From Halalkalibacter urbisdiaboli (GTDB lineage: Bacteria; Bacillota; Bacilli; Bacillales; Bacillaceae_D): a stretch of 64,000 bases of DNA. The stretch lies in NCBI RefSeq assembly GCF_002156385.1, contig NZ_MVJM01000004.1, positions 1,533 through 65,532 on the forward strand. The letters are read 5' to 3'. A program made the translations under genes and the position numbers. This document shows, piece after piece, positions 1 to 8,445 of the stretch. How positions within the stretch are numbered: position 1 is the stretch's first letter; each line of letters begins with the position of its first letter. The notes under the pieces are model-generated. The model saw only the letters and a program-made list of their open reading frames with translations, ran no database searches and was not told the DNA's origin.

Positions 1-227
1 ATAGCCGAAGCCATCTTTTATGACACAACCATGCGGTTGCATCTCTTACCCGGTATTAGCACCGATTTCTCGATGTTATCCCAGTCTAAGGGGCAGGTTG
101 CCCACGTGTTACTCACCCGTCCGCCGCTAACGTCATAAGAGCAAGCTCTTAATCAGTCCGCTCGACTTGCATGTATTAGGCACGCCGCCAGCGTTCGTCC
201 TGAGCCAGGATCAAACTCTCCATAAAA
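1..227 (-). rRNA. 16S rRNA, 5' end (partial)
   Basis: The reverse complement begins with the universal 16S start (GAGAGTTTGATCCTGGCTCAG region) and continues through the GGCGGCGTGCCTAATACATG and GGCGGACGGGTGAGTAA conserved blocks. The gene runs off the left edge, so only about the first 227 bases are present. The exact mature 5' end is uncertain by a few bases. It is transcribed on the same strand as the tRNA cluster just upstream. Confidence 0.98.
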
Positions 228-362
228 ATGGTGAGCTGATTAGCTCAAATAAATAATAAATTGACGAGATTTGATTTTATCGAAATAAAACAATCTCTTT
301 TTCGCTTGGCTTTTGTTCAGTTTTCAAAGAACTCTTTTGTCGACTTCCTTAGCGACTTAACT

Positions 363-391
363 ACTTTAACATGCATTCTAAGATAAGTCAA
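363..391 (-). promoter_or_regulatory. Sigma-A promoter for the 16S rRNA operon
   Basis: On the minus strand there is TTGACT (386-391), a 17-base spacer and TAAAGT (363-368). It lies between the last tRNA and the 16S gene, followed by a leader with the GTTCTTTGAAAACTGAACA sequence common to Bacillus rrn leaders. It could start the rRNA transcript independently of the tRNA promoters. Confidence 0.7.
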
Positions 392-400
392 CATATTTTT

Positions 401-477
<77 letters not shown>

Positions 478-520
478 GCTAAAAAGACATAAAAAAAGCA
501 CGTCCCACCAAATATTTTGT

Positions 521-594
521 TGGAGCGGGTGATGGGAATCGAACCCACGACATCAGCTTGGAAGGCTGAGGTTTTACCACTAAACTACACCCGC
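521..594 (-). tRNA. tRNA-Gly (TCC)
   Basis: Minus-strand cloverleaf with GCGGGTG acceptor, anticodon TCC in a CTTCCAA loop, and encoded CCA. Confidence 0.97.
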
Positions 595-615
595 ATATTA
601 GACGATTAAAAAAAA

Positions 616-692
616 TGGTCGGGAAGACAGGATTTGAACCTGCGACCCCCTGGTCCCAAACCAGGTGCTCTACCAAGCTGAGCCACTTCCCG
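616..692 (-). tRNA. tRNA-Pro (TGG)
   Basis: Minus-strand cloverleaf with CGGGAAG acceptor, the CGG start typical of bacterial tRNA-Pro, anticodon TGG and encoded CCA. Confidence 0.97.
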
Positions 693-717
693 TTTCTAAA
701 AAGTAAAAGTTGTTAGA

Positions 718-794
718 TGGCGCGCCCGAGAGGAGTCGAACCCCTAACCTTTTGATCCGTAGTCAAACGCTCTATCCAATTGAGCTACGGGCGC
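718..794 (-). tRNA. tRNA-Arg (ACG)
   Basis: Minus-strand cloverleaf with GCGCCCG acceptor, anticodon loop CTACGGA (ACG, normally deaminated to ICG) and encoded CCA. Confidence 0.97.
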
Positions 795-798
795 ACTT

Positions 799-885
<87 letters not shown>

Positions 886-924
886 ATAAGCGTTTATCAG
901 AACTACTATTATCATTAAATTAAG

Positions 925-1006
925 TGCGGGTGAAGGGAGTCGAACCCCCACGTCATAAGACACTAGATCCTAAGTCTAGCGCGTCTGCCAATTCCGCCAC
1001 ACCCGC
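925..1006 (-). tRNA. tRNA-Leu (TAG), CCA not encoded
   Basis: Class II tRNA with GCGGGTG acceptor and anticodon loop CTTAGGA (TAG). The bases after the discriminator A are CTT, so CCA must be added by nucleotidyltransferase, unlike most members of this cluster. Confidence 0.95.
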
Positions 1007-1024
1007 GGATTTTCAAAAAATAAA

Positions 1025-1101
1025 TGGCGGTCCGGACGGGACTCGAACCCGCGACCTCCTGCGTGACAGGCAGGCATTCTAACCAACTGAACTACCGGAC
1101 C
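1025..1101 (-). tRNA. tRNA-Asp (GTC)
   Basis: Minus-strand cloverleaf with GGTCCGG acceptor, anticodon loop CTGTCAC (GTC) and encoded CCA. Confidence 0.97.
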
Positions 1102-1105
1102 GTAA

Positions 1106-1181
1106 TGGTGGAGGATGACGGGATCGAACCGCCGACCCCCTGCTTGTAAGGCAGGTGCTCTCCCAGCTGAGCTAATCCTCC
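1106..1181 (-). tRNA. tRNA-Val (TAC)
   Basis: Minus-strand cloverleaf with GGAGGAT acceptor, anticodon loop CTTACAA (TAC) and encoded CCA. Confidence 0.97.
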
Positions 1182-1253
1182 ATTCTATCAATTGAAAGGG
1201 ATACGAACGAGATTAGAAACTCCAAATCTCAATCAACATACTATATTTAAAAG

Positions 1254-1325
1254 TGACCCGTACGGGATTCGAACCCGTGTTACCGCCGTGAAAGGGCGGT
1301 GTCTTAACCGCTTGACCAACGGGCC
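1254..1325 (-). tRNA. tRNA-Glu (TTC), CCA not encoded
   Basis: 72-base cloverleaf with GGCCCGT acceptor and anticodon loop CTTTCAC (TTC). The 3' sequence after the discriminator A is CTT, so CCA is not in the gene. Confidence 0.95.
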
Positions 1326-1339
1326 ATCATGAAATTCGA

Positions 1340-1430
1340 TGGCGGAGAAGGAGGGATTTGAACCCTCGCGCCGCTCGCGCGACCTACACCCTTAGCAGGG
1401 GCGCCCCTTCAGCCACTTGGGTACTTCTCC
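1340..1430 (-). tRNA. tRNA-Ser (GCT)
   Basis: Class II tRNA of 91 bases with GGAGAAG acceptor, GC-rich long variable arm, anticodon loop reading GCT and encoded CCA. Confidence 0.97.
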
Positions 1431-1431
1431 G

Positions 1432-1506
1432 TGGCTCCACAGGTAGGACTCGAACCTACGACCGATCGGTTAACAGCCGATAGCTCTACCACTGAGCTAC
1501 TGTGGA
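1432..1506 (-). tRNA. tRNA-Asn (GTT)
   Basis: Minus-strand cloverleaf with TCCACAG acceptor, anticodon loop CTGTTAA (GTT) and encoded CCA. It is the first gene of the cluster. Asn-Ser-Glu is also how I remember the B. subtilis trnS cluster at this locus starting. Confidence 0.97.
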
Positions 1507-1523
1507 ATAATTCGACCTTTAAC

Positions 1524-1552
1524 ATTATATTAGAATCATAATCTAAAGTCAA
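1524..1552 (-). promoter_or_regulatory. Sigma-A promoter P2 of the tRNA cluster
   Basis: TTGACT (1547-1552), a 17-base spacer and a perfect TATAAT (1524-1529) on the minus strand, about 17 bases before tRNA-Asn. This is the strongest promoter-like sequence at this locus. Confidence 0.85.
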
Positions 1553-1596
1553 TATCTTTCAAAAAAAACTTAATCACCCTCGTTCAGCGACTTCTA

Positions 1597-1626
1597 TAAT
1601 ATATCACAGGACTATAATCAAAATCA
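1597..1626 (-). promoter_or_regulatory. Sigma-A promoter P1 of the tRNA cluster (candidate)
   Basis: TTGATT (1621-1626), an 18-base spacer and TATATT (1597-1602) on the minus strand. It lies upstream of P2. Tandem promoters are usual for stable-RNA operons in Bacillus. Confidence 0.5.
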
Positions 1627-1634
1627 ATACTTTT

Positions 1635-2087
1635 TTATATAATTTTTTTCAGCTTCCCTTTACAACTCCCACACACATAACGCTTTACATCTATTCTTCT
1701 TTTACGATTAAAAATGAGCCCACATTTTGTGCAGCTATATTGATGCTTTGTTGTTACTTTATTCCTTGTACCCTCTATTAGTTGACAATTCTTTAAGCCA
1801 CCAACTTTTTGTAAAAGCTGCTTAAAGTCTGAATCCTGATGCTTATAACCTTTATTTTGAATATGCAAATGATAATGACAGAGCTCATGCTTAATGATTC
1901 CGATAAGCTCTTCCTCACCAAAAGCTTCAAATTGTTTCGGGTTAATTTCAATATCATGCGAACGAAGGAGATACCTCCCCCCCGTCGTTCGTAAACGATT
2001 ATTAAACCTTGCCTCGTGTAAAAATGGTCTCTCAAAAAAAGTGATAGAGATATCCTCCACTAATTTTTGCAATTGTTCTTGTTTCAT
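1635..2087 (-). CDS. sprT: SprT-like zinc metalloprotease-fold protein
   Basis: A 150-aa protein of the SprT/YdcK family. It carries the HExxH zinc motif (HELCH, about residues 70-74, with more histidines just after it). A C-terminal zinc-ribbon-like part has two CxxC pairs (CTKCG and CGSCK). Bacterial SprT-like proteins are assigned a peptidase fold, but their cellular role is poorly known. I chose the internal ATG at 2087 because AAGGTGA lies just upstream; a longer frame to 2198 has no such site and would overlap the divergent cmpA. The position next to the tRNA cluster and tex matches ydcK of B. subtilis. Confidence 0.9.
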   Translation of the reverse strand: MKQEQLQKLVEDISITFFERPFLHEARFNNRLRTTGGRYLLRSHDIEINPKQFEAFGEEELIGIIKHELCHYHLHIQNKGYKHQDSDFKQLLQKVGGLKNCQLIEGTRNKVTTKHQYSCTKCGLIFNRKRRIDVKRYVCGSCKGKLKKII

Positions 2088-2190
2088 CTTCACCTTATCC
2101 TTTTGTTTAGCAATAAAAAACGCACAACATTGACAAACACCCATACATATAATGAATATACTACCACACTCATTAAGGAGTTGGCTAACC

Positions 2191-2316
2191 ATGCCCATTT
2201 GGTTAAGAAAACAACTAAAACGTGCATACGCAGAGAAAAACCGATATCAAGTGAAAATTCTAAATCAATGTTGGTTTTATTATCAGAGGAAAGAAAAGAA
2301 AGGTAAAAATGCATAG
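2191..2316 (+). CDS. cmpA: Cortex morphogenetic protein CmpA
   Basis: A 41-aa basic peptide with the CmpA pattern: MPxWLxKQ at the N-terminus, a central EKxxYQxKxLNQCW and an aromatic/basic C-terminus. From memory B. subtilis CmpA is 37 aa and delays spore cortex formation by promoting SpoIVA quality control through ClpXP. It is also encoded near ydcI/ydcK. AAGGAG (2175-2180) sits 10 bases before the ATG. It is divergent from sprT and convergent with tex, sharing the terminator at 2361-2405. The gene is easily missed because of its size, but the conserved residues make the call good. Confidence 0.85.
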   Translation: MPIWLRKQLKRAYAEKNRYQVKILNQCWFYYQRKEKKGKNA

Positions 2317-2360
2317 AGTGGAGTTTCACATACACAAATATCTAATTAGATCTTCTTTAA

Positions 2361-2405
2361 AAAAGGATGCCCAACAGGCTCAAAACTCCTGTAGGGCATC
2401 CTTAA
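2361..2405. terminator. Bidirectional terminator between cmpA and tex
   Basis: Inverted repeat AAGGATGCCC ... GGGCATCCTT with an inner ACAGG/CCTGT stem, flanked by A/T runs on both sides. Confidence 0.75.
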
Positions 2406-2432
2406 AAATCTAATCTTTTATTAAATAGCACC

Positions 2433-4613
2433 TTAAGATATTTGTTTTTCCGGCTTTAGCATAGTTAAAGCAACCCGCCCCTTTTTCAGATCAACATCAT
2501 CAACCCAAACCGTAACAATTTCCCCAACCGCAACGACTTCTAGTGGATGCTTAACAAAACGGTTTGTTAGTTTCGATATATGGACTAAGCCATCCTGCTT
2601 TACTCCAATATCTATAAAGGCTCCAAAGTCCACGACGTTACGCACAGTCCCCTGAAGTTCCATCCCTATTTTCAAATCCTCTAATTGTAAAACATCTGTT
2701 TTTAACAAAGGCTTCGCAACCTCGTCACGAGGATCACGTGCAGGTCTAATTAATGCATCAAACATGTCCTTTAATGTTGGGATTCCAATACCAGTCTCTT
2801 TCGCCACTGCTTCTAAATTAAGGGTTGCTAATTTCTCTTTTAACTCCCCGGATCCAATCTCCGATAGTTCAGCCCCTACTCGATTTAGTATATCTTTTGT
2901 TTCCTTATATACTTCTGGATGAATCGCTGTAGCATCTAATGGGTTTTTGGCTCCCTGAATTCTCAAGAAACCAATACACTGCTCATATGTCTTCGCTCCA
3001 AGACGCGGAACTTTTTTCAATTCGGCCCGATTCGTAAAACGGCCCTCTTCATCCCTTCGCTTTACAATATTTGTTGCAACGGATTTTGACAAACCTGCAA
3101 CATATTGCAGCAATGATACAGAAGCCGTATTTACATTCACCCCTACTTGGTTAACAACCATTTCAACAACAAAGGTAAGTTGTTCATTTAATCGCTTTTG
3201 AGAAACATCGTGTTGATATTGACCAACCCCAACAGACTTCGGATCAATTTTCACTAACTCAGCTAGCGGATCTTGCAGACGTCGCGCGATAGAAACAGCA
3301 CTTCTTTCTTCTACCTGTAAATGAGGAAATTCCTCTCTACCTAACTCCGACGCCGAATACACGCTGGCACCCGCTTCATTAACGATTAAATAGTAAAGTG
3401 ATTTCGGAAGCTCCTTCATCAAATCTGCAATAAATTGTTCAGTCTCTCGAGATGCTGTACCGTTTCCGATGGCAATCATTTCAACTTGATGCTTTTCAAG
3501 TAACCTTTTTATTACCCCCTTAGCTTTTTCCGTTTCGTTACGTGGGGGGGTTGGATATACGACAGCAATATCTAGTACTTTACCAGTTGAATCTACAACA
3601 GCTAACTTACAGCCTGTCCGATATGCCGGGTCAACTCCTAAAACAACTTTATCTTTCATTGGGGGTTGCAACAGAAGATGGCGTAGATTTTCTGAAAAAA
3701 TATGAATCGCTTGTTCTTCTGCTTTTTCAGTTAATTCATTTCGAATCTCACGTTCAATCGAAGGTTCAATCAACCGTTTATAGCCATCCTCGATCGCTTC
3801 TTTCACATAATCTACCGTAACAGAACCGTGCCTTGTAATGGTTTTATTCTCAATACGACTCAGGATTTTTTCAACCGGAAAAACTAAACCAACTCGTAAA
3901 ATCCCTTCCTTTTCACCACGGTTCATTGCTAAGATTCGGTGGGGAACAATTGATTTCGTGGCCTCTTCATATTCATAATACATTTCAAAGACACCTTTTT
4001 CATCCGCTTCCTTATCTTTAACTGCAGTTGTAATCCTTCCTTCTCTAAAGCCCATTTCACGTATAAGCTTTCGCAGGTCTGCATCATCAGATATCCATTC
4101 AGCGATAATATCTTTCGCACCATTCAACACATCTTCGACTGCGTTAAGTTCGTGTTCCTGAGACAAAAACTCCTCTGCCTTTTTCTCGACATCCCCTTCA
4201 CGAGGTAGTGAAAACAACCATTCCGCAAAGGGCTCTAGCCCTTTCTCCTTGGCGACCGTTGCCCTTGTCCTTCTTTTTTGTTTATAAGGACGGTACAAAT
4301 CTTCCACTTCTTGAAGCTTACCGGCTTTTTCAATACTACCTTTAAGTTCAGGCGTTAACTTGCCCTGTTCTTCGATTAAACGAATGACTTCACTTTTTCG
4401 AGTATATAACTGATTGGCATACTCCCATTTTTCTACAATCGTACGTATTTGGACCTCATCTAACGCCCCTGTTAACTCCTTTCGATAACGAGCAATAAAA
4501 GGGACTGTATTTCCTTCTTCAACAAGGCTAATTAAATTTTTTATGTATTTTTGAGCTACTTTCATCTCATTAGAAATGGTTTCAATCATTTTTTCCCGAA
4601 TCATCTCTTCCAT
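2433..4613 (-). CDS. tex: Tex family RNA-binding transcription accessory protein (YdcI)
   Basis: A 726-aa protein, full length for Tex. The order is an N-terminal helical domain, a YqgF/RuvX-like RNase H fold (around GVDPAYRTGCKLAVVD, about residues 325-340), a helix-hairpin-helix region (about 490-560) and a C-terminal S1 RNA-binding domain (about 645-720, GTVRNVVDFGAFIDIG). Tex binds nucleic acid and is linked to transcription and to stress and toxin phenotypes in other bacteria; its exact role in Bacillus is not settled. The ATG at 4613 has AAAGGAG 7 bases upstream. The gene is separated from rsbX by a terminator, so it is probably a separate unit. Confidence 0.95.
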   Translation of the reverse strand: MEEMIREKMIETISNEMKVAQKYIKNLISLVEEGNTVPFIARYRKELTGALDEVQIRTIVEKWEYANQLYTRKSEVIRLIEEQGKLTPELKGSIEKAGKLQEVEDLYRPYKQKRRTRATVAKEKGLEPFAEWLFSLPREGDVEKKAEEFLSQEHELNAVEDVLNGAKDIIAEWISDDADLRKLIREMGFREGRITTAVKDKEADEKGVFEMYYEYEEATKSIVPHRILAMNRGEKEGILRVGLVFPVEKILSRIENKTITRHGSVTVDYVKEAIEDGYKRLIEPSIEREIRNELTEKAEEQAIHIFSENLRHLLLQPPMKDKVVLGVDPAYRTGCKLAVVDSTGKVLDIAVVYPTPPRNETEKAKGVIKRLLEKHQVEMIAIGNGTASRETEQFIADLMKELPKSLYYLIVNEAGASVYSASELGREEFPHLQVEERSAVSIARRLQDPLAELVKIDPKSVGVGQYQHDVSQKRLNEQLTFVVEMVVNQVGVNVNTASVSLLQYVAGLSKSVATNIVKRRDEEGRFTNRAELKKVPRLGAKTYEQCIGFLRIQGAKNPLDATAIHPEVYKETKDILNRVGAELSEIGSGELKEKLATLNLEAVAKETGIGIPTLKDMFDALIRPARDPRDEVAKPLLKTDVLQLEDLKIGMELQGTVRNVVDFGAFIDIGVKQDGLVHISKLTNRFVKHPLEVVAVGEIVTVWVDDVDLKKGRVALTMLKPEKQIS

Positions 4614-4707
4614 ATCGCCACTCCTTTAATATGTATATCAAATATCATTACCATATCTTTTTTTACAAGTATCACTCACTAAATAAACGAAATACGGAGT
4701 ATATTAT

Positions 4708-4739
4708 GAACCCGCTATGAGAAACATTCATAGCGGGCT
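4708..4739 (-). terminator. Terminator of the sigB operon
   Basis: CCCGCTATGA ... TCATAGCGGG hairpin about 40 bases after the rsbX stop. The minus-strand tail is only moderately T-rich. Confidence 0.6.
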
Positions 4740-4780
4740 AAAAAAGTGATGTTACTATTAAGAATACTATAATATACGAA

Positions 4781-5383
4781 TTATTTAAACTTCCCTATCA
4801 GTAACGTTAAATCATCGTTACTAAGTGCTTGATATTCCGTTACATACTCATTTATTTGATTCTCAGGTGATTTCATTTCCAGCATGAGTTTATTCGACGG
4901 TGGCTTTTTCACTCCGTCAGAATACAACACAAATGACGTTCCACGGTAAATTTGATAGCATTTGCTTGAGATTTTTTGCATGCGTCCGGAAAGATATCCT
5001 CTTACAGGTATCGGTTGTACCGTCGTACCATCAGGCTGATACAAAACAAAACCAACGTTTCCAACATTACAATAGCAAAGTGTGTGCTGTTTTAAATCCA
5101 CTTTTATAATGGTTAAAACAACACCCCTTTTATTAAATAAAGCTCTGTTACAAGCCTCAACTATTTGCTCTACATCCTTATCATGTTCATTCTTGATAAC
5201 CTTCGTCGCTGTTTCTGCGGAATGATTCGCCCATTCTCCACTTCCTAAGCCATCAATAACTGCACAAACAATATAATCCTGCTCCTTAATGACAATATGC
5301 GCATCACCACAATAGCTTTTCCCTGACTTCGCTTCCTGAAAAGCAACAATATCAATCTGGTCATGTTCATAATTCTTAATCAT
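4781..5383 (-). CDS. rsbX: Phosphoserine phosphatase RsbX
   Basis: A 200-aa PPM/PP2C-type phosphatase, the same size as B. subtilis RsbX (199 aa from memory). Visible motifs are CGDAH near residue 25, AVIDGLGSGEWAN (about 41-53) and a C-terminal SDGVKKP and DDLT. RsbX dephosphorylates RsbS and RsbR and so resets the stressosome after stress. It overlaps the 3' end of sigB by 4 bases and is the last gene of the operon, as in B. subtilis. Confidence 0.93.
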   Translation of the reverse strand: MIKNYEHDQIDIVAFQEAKSGKSYCGDAHIVIKEQDYIVCAVIDGLGSGEWANHSAETATKVIKNEHDKDVEQIVEACNRALFNKRGVVLTIIKVDLKQHTLCYCNVGNVGFVLYQPDGTTVQPIPVRGYLSGRMQKISSKCYQIYRGTSFVLYSDGVKKPPSNKLMLEMKSPENQINEYVTEYQALSNDDLTLLIGKFK

Positions 5384-6168
5384 TCTAAAATCTCCGAAGG
5401 TTTTACTCTAATCGACTCACGAAGCTTATCTAACGCTCGTCGCTGCAATCGAGACACATGCATTTGAGATATATTTAGTTTTTCGCCTGTTTCTTTCTGG
5501 CTCAGGTTTTCGTAGTACGTATAATGAAGAATCTGTCTTTCACGCTCATTCAACACACTAAAAGCCTTCTGAAGTAACAATTGCTGTTCTGTTTTCCCAT
5601 AGCCATCATCTACATTTCCAACTAAATCAAGAAGCGTCACTTCTCCTCCCTCTTGATCAGCATCTAATGTCCGATCAACAGAAAGTGCCTGGTAGCTTTT
5701 ACTCATTTCCATCGTTTCCAAAACTTCTTCCTCTGGAACATTTAAATATTCAGCAATTTCATGTACTCGAGGAGAACGTTGTAACTCTACCGTTAATGTT
5801 TCCACAGCTTTTTTAATCTTTGGGCCAAGCTCCTTAATCCGCCTTGGAACATGCACACTCCAAGTCTTATCTCTAATAAACCTTTTAATTTCTCCAACAA
5901 TAGTTGGAACCGCAAACGATTCAAAGCTACGCCCAAATTCATTATCAAACCGTTTTAAAGCCGCTAGTAGTCCCACCATTCCGACTTGAAATAAATCCTC
6001 GTCATAATCGCGTCCTCGTGAAAATTTCCTCGCCAACGCACGAACGAGTGAGTCAAAATGTTCAACAAGCTTAATTTGTGTTTCCTCATCATTGTTTTCT
6101 TGATAGTATTTAATCCATTGGTATACGTCATCCTTGTTCTGGTTGTGCGGAAGAGAACCCGTTGACAC
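5380..6168 (-). CDS. sigB: RNA polymerase sigma factor SigB
   Basis: General stress sigma factor of the SigB/SigF/SigG group. Region 2 is seen as EDLFQVGMVGLLAALKRFD and SFESFAVPTIVGEIKRFIRD, and region 4 as LSQKETGEKLNISQMHVSRLQRRALDKL. Between them lies the conserved WSVHVPRRIKELGPKIK segment. I chose the GTG at 6168 over the ATG at 6183: GGGGTGG lies just upstream, and this start gives 262 aa and aligns residue for residue with the B. subtilis N-terminus. The ATG has no useful ribosome site. The gene overlaps rsbW by about 40 bases, which suggests translational coupling of sigma factor to its anti-sigma factor. Confidence 0.95.
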   Translation of the reverse strand: MSTGSLPHNQNKDDVYQWIKYYQENNDEETQIKLVEHFDSLVRALARKFSRGRDYDEDLFQVGMVGLLAALKRFDNEFGRSFESFAVPTIVGEIKRFIRDKTWSVHVPRRIKELGPKIKKAVETLTVELQRSPRVHEIAEYLNVPEEEVLETMEMSKSYQALSVDRTLDADQEGGEVTLLDLVGNVDDGYGKTEQQLLLQKAFSVLNERERQILHYTYYENLSQKETGEKLNISQMHVSRLQRRALDKLRESIRVKPSEILE

Positions 6169-6616
6169 TCTGCTCCACCCCATCTCGTTGCAGGAACTTT
6201 GTCATCATTAAGACAACACCTGATTCATCACTGATTTCAACTTTATCCATCAATGTATTGATAAGAAATAAACCAAGGCCACCTTCTTTCAGGTCACCGA
6301 CTGGCTTATTTGAATCAACAGGACCAAGTCTTTCACGAATACCTTCCATATCAAAGCTTTGTCCTTTATCGGCAATGACAATTTCCATACGATTGCTGTG
6401 GAGATAAAATGAGACTGCAATCATCCCTTCGTCTTCATATGCATGTGCGACAACATTCGTACACGCTTCTGCAACTGCGATTTTCATATCCTCAATATCG
6501 TCATACGTAAAACCAACACGATTCGCAATCCCAGAAACAGTCAAACGTACAACGCCTACATATTCTGGTTTGGCAGGTACACTCATCTCGATGTGATCGG
6601 CTTGATGAAGACTCAT
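6128..6616 (-). CDS. rsbW: Anti-sigma-B factor, serine kinase RsbW
   Basis: A 162-aa GHKL ATPase. The N box is seen as AVAEACTNVVAHAY, the G1 box as IADKGQSFD, and the G2 region as EGGLGLFLINTLMDKVE. RsbW binds and holds SigB, or phosphorylates RsbV on a serine. Its start overlaps the rsbV stop by 4 bases (ATGA arrangement) and its 3' end overlaps sigB, consistent with tightly coupled expression of partner, antagonist and sigma factor. Confidence 0.95.
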   Translation of the reverse strand: MSLHQADHIEMSVPAKPEYVGVVRLTVSGIANRVGFTYDDIEDMKIAVAEACTNVVAHAYEDEGMIAVSFYLHSNRMEIVIADKGQSFDMEGIRERLGPVDSNKPVGDLKEGGLGLFLINTLMDKVEISDESGVVLMMTKFLQRDGVEQSVNGFSSAQPEQG

Positions 6617-6945
6617 TTTGCTTCCTCCCTTTTCCCAGCTTCAATCTCAATCACTTCATCCAATCCAGTAATAGAAAATAACCTCTTAATCCGCTCCGAT
6701 AAACCTTTTAATTTCAGTGAACTTTCATGCTGGTGCGTTGCCTTGAGGACACCAATAAAAATACCTAACCCCGTACTATCAATATAGTTAACTTCTGTTA
6801 AATCAGTAACAATAACTTGTCCTTTCTTTTCAGCAAGAGGGATAAGCGCTTCTCTTAACTGTGGTGCTGTATAAGCGTCAATTTCACCTGTCAAATATAC
6901 AATATCAATTCCGTCCTCTGGCTCATGACGAATCTCTAAATTCAT
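6613..6945 (-). CDS. rsbV: Anti-anti-sigma factor RsbV
   Basis: A 110-aa STAS-domain protein. The phosphorylatable serine is Ser57 in the IDSTGLGIFIG motif. Unphosphorylated RsbV captures RsbW and frees SigB. The start has a strong AGGAGGT site. The gene directly follows a near-perfect sigma-B promoter (6985-7009), so rsbV, rsbW, sigB and rsbX form an autoregulated sub-operon. Confidence 0.95.
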   Translation of the reverse strand: MNLEIRHEPEDGIDIVYLTGEIDAYTAPQLREALIPLAEKKGQVIVTDLTEVNYIDSTGLGIFIGVLKATHQHESSLKLKGLSERIKRLFSITGLDEVIEIEAGKREEAK

Positions 6946-6984
6946 ACATTTACCTCCTCAGTTCACACTTTTATAAATATACAC

Positions 6985-7009
6985 ATACCCCAAGATTTAA
7001 GTTTTAAAC
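6985..7009 (-). promoter_or_regulatory. Sigma-B promoter upstream of rsbV
   Basis: On the minus strand GTTTAA (7004-7009), a 13-base spacer and GGGTAT (6985-6990). This is an exact match to the B. subtilis sigma-B consensus as I know it. The -35 box overlaps the rsbU stop codon, and the position before rsbV equals the known autoregulatory promoter. Confidence 0.9.
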
Positions 7010-8017
7010 GTTTCTTCTTAAAATCACTAACGTAAAATCATCCCTCATAGAAAAACCTTGAATTGTTGCCAAGTCTCTATAAACTCCCTCTACCATTTCT
7101 TGAGCAGGAAGTTTCATATACTTTCTTATTAACTTTACAACATGTTCACGTTCAATAAACTCATTATCTACCCTTCCCTCAGTCACTCCATCAGATAAAA
7201 AGACAATAAAGTCACCCGGATGTACAGTTCTATGGTACTCACGAAATTTGACCCTTCTCGACACGCCAAGCACGAGACCTTTTGTTACAAGATCCTGAAA
7301 ACTATCCTCTTTAGCATCATAATAAAAACCAGGCTCGTGTCCAGCGCCAGAGTAATGGAAATCATGTGTTCTAGGATCATAAGAACCATACATCATCGTA
7401 ATAAACATACTATCATCAACATTTTGCTCGACAACGCGATTAAGATTTTCTAAAAGCGCACCCGGTTGCAAGCGTTGCTCTGGCAAACTGTCCATCGCAT
7501 ACTTAATCATTGACATACACAGAGCAGCCGGCACGCCCTTTCCGATAATATCAGCAATCGCCACACCGATACACTGATTATCATCTTTAACAAAGTGATA
7601 ATAGTCACCACTCATCTTATTCGCTGGTACACTGACCACGCCAATATCTAGTCCTTGAACATTTGGTATTTCCTTCGGTAATAATGTTTGTTGCATATTA
7701 GCCGCGACATCAATTTCAGTTTCAATTTCCTTCTGACGGTCGCGCAAGCTTTGGTGCTCTCTATAAGCTAGCCCATATCCCATCATCACCTCAAGGAGTA
7801 AATCGAAAGAATCCTGAACCCCTACTGGTAGCGAAGGAAACAATTCTTCTAATGCAGCCCGATGAATACTAACGAATTCTTCCGGTGAGACCTTGTGTTC
7901 AAGAATAGTCCTACTAAATTGTTCAGCTTCATATAAGCCTTGTTCTGTCTTGCGATGAAGAAAGGTTCGGAGAATGCTTTTATAGATTATCTCTAAATTC
8001 TCAACCGTATATTTCAC
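7004..8017 (-). CDS. rsbU: PP2C-type phosphatase RsbU
   Basis: A 337-aa protein with an N-terminal helical RsbT-binding domain (about 1-85), a short linker helix and a C-terminal PPM/SpoIIE phosphatase domain (motifs MSGDYYHFV, IADIIGKGVPAAL, SDGVTEG, DDFTLVIL). When bound by RsbT it dephosphorylates RsbV and so activates SigB in environmental stress. It is the last gene of the upstream stressosome segment, and its stop codon overlaps the sigma-B promoter of rsbV. Confidence 0.95.
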   Translation of the reverse strand: MKYTVENLEIIYKSILRTFLHRKTEQGLYEAEQFSRTILEHKVSPEEFVSIHRAALEELFPSLPVGVQDSFDLLLEVMMGYGLAYREHQSLRDRQKEIETEIDVAANMQQTLLPKEIPNVQGLDIGVVSVPANKMSGDYYHFVKDDNQCIGVAIADIIGKGVPAALCMSMIKYAMDSLPEQRLQPGALLENLNRVVEQNVDDSMFITMMYGSYDPRTHDFHYSGAGHEPGFYYDAKEDSFQDLVTKGLVLGVSRRVKFREYHRTVHPGDFIVFLSDGVTEGRVDNEFIEREHVVKLIRKYMKLPAQEMVEGVYRDLATIQGFSMRDDFTLVILRRNV

Positions 8018-8029
8018 AAACGCCCTCCT

Positions 8030-8443
8030 TTATCGGAGCCATTTCGTAGTTTCAATAACTGTCCCTTCCCCTACTTTGGAGTCGATAGTAAATTCATCCA
8101 TCAAGCGTTTCACTCCCGGGAGACCTGCTCCTAAACCATTTGAAGTTGTGAAGCCATCTACCATAACTTGCCTTAAATCAGGAATACCTGGACCTTTATC
8201 CTGCGCAACAATTTTTATACCTTTTTTCAAACCAACTTTACTTGGTTTTTCCACAATCTCTAAACAGATTTCTCCCTGCTTTGCATATAAATAGATATTT
8301 CTCGCTAATTCAGAAATGGCTGTAGTTATCCGCGCTTGATCCACACTCCCAAAGCCAATTTCTTTTGAAAGGGTTCTCCCTGCTTGTCTCGCAGCCACAA
8401 TCCCCCATTCATTCTTTACTTCCACACAGGATTGGGTTTTCAT
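8030..8443 (-). CDS. rsbT: Serine/threonine kinase RsbT (stressosome switch)
   Basis: A 137-aa GHKL kinase. Motifs are TTAISELARNIYLYA, DKGPGIPDL and the glycine-rich GLGAGLPGVKRLMDEF. RsbT phosphorylates RsbS and RsbR in the stressosome, is released on stress and then activates RsbU. It starts 2 bases after the rsbS stop. Confidence 0.94.
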   Translation of the reverse strand: MKTQSCVEVKNEWGIVAARQAGRTLSKEIGFGSVDQARITTAISELARNIYLYAKQGEICLEIVEKPSKVGLKKGIKIVAQDKGPGIPDLRQVMVDGFTTSNGLGAGLPGVKRLMDEFTIDSKVGEGTVIETTKWLR

Positions 8444-8445
8444 TG

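Noticed and set aside
3542-3820. 92-aa frame opposite tex
   Set aside because: Antisense shadow of a well-supported gene without its own ribosome site or known domain.
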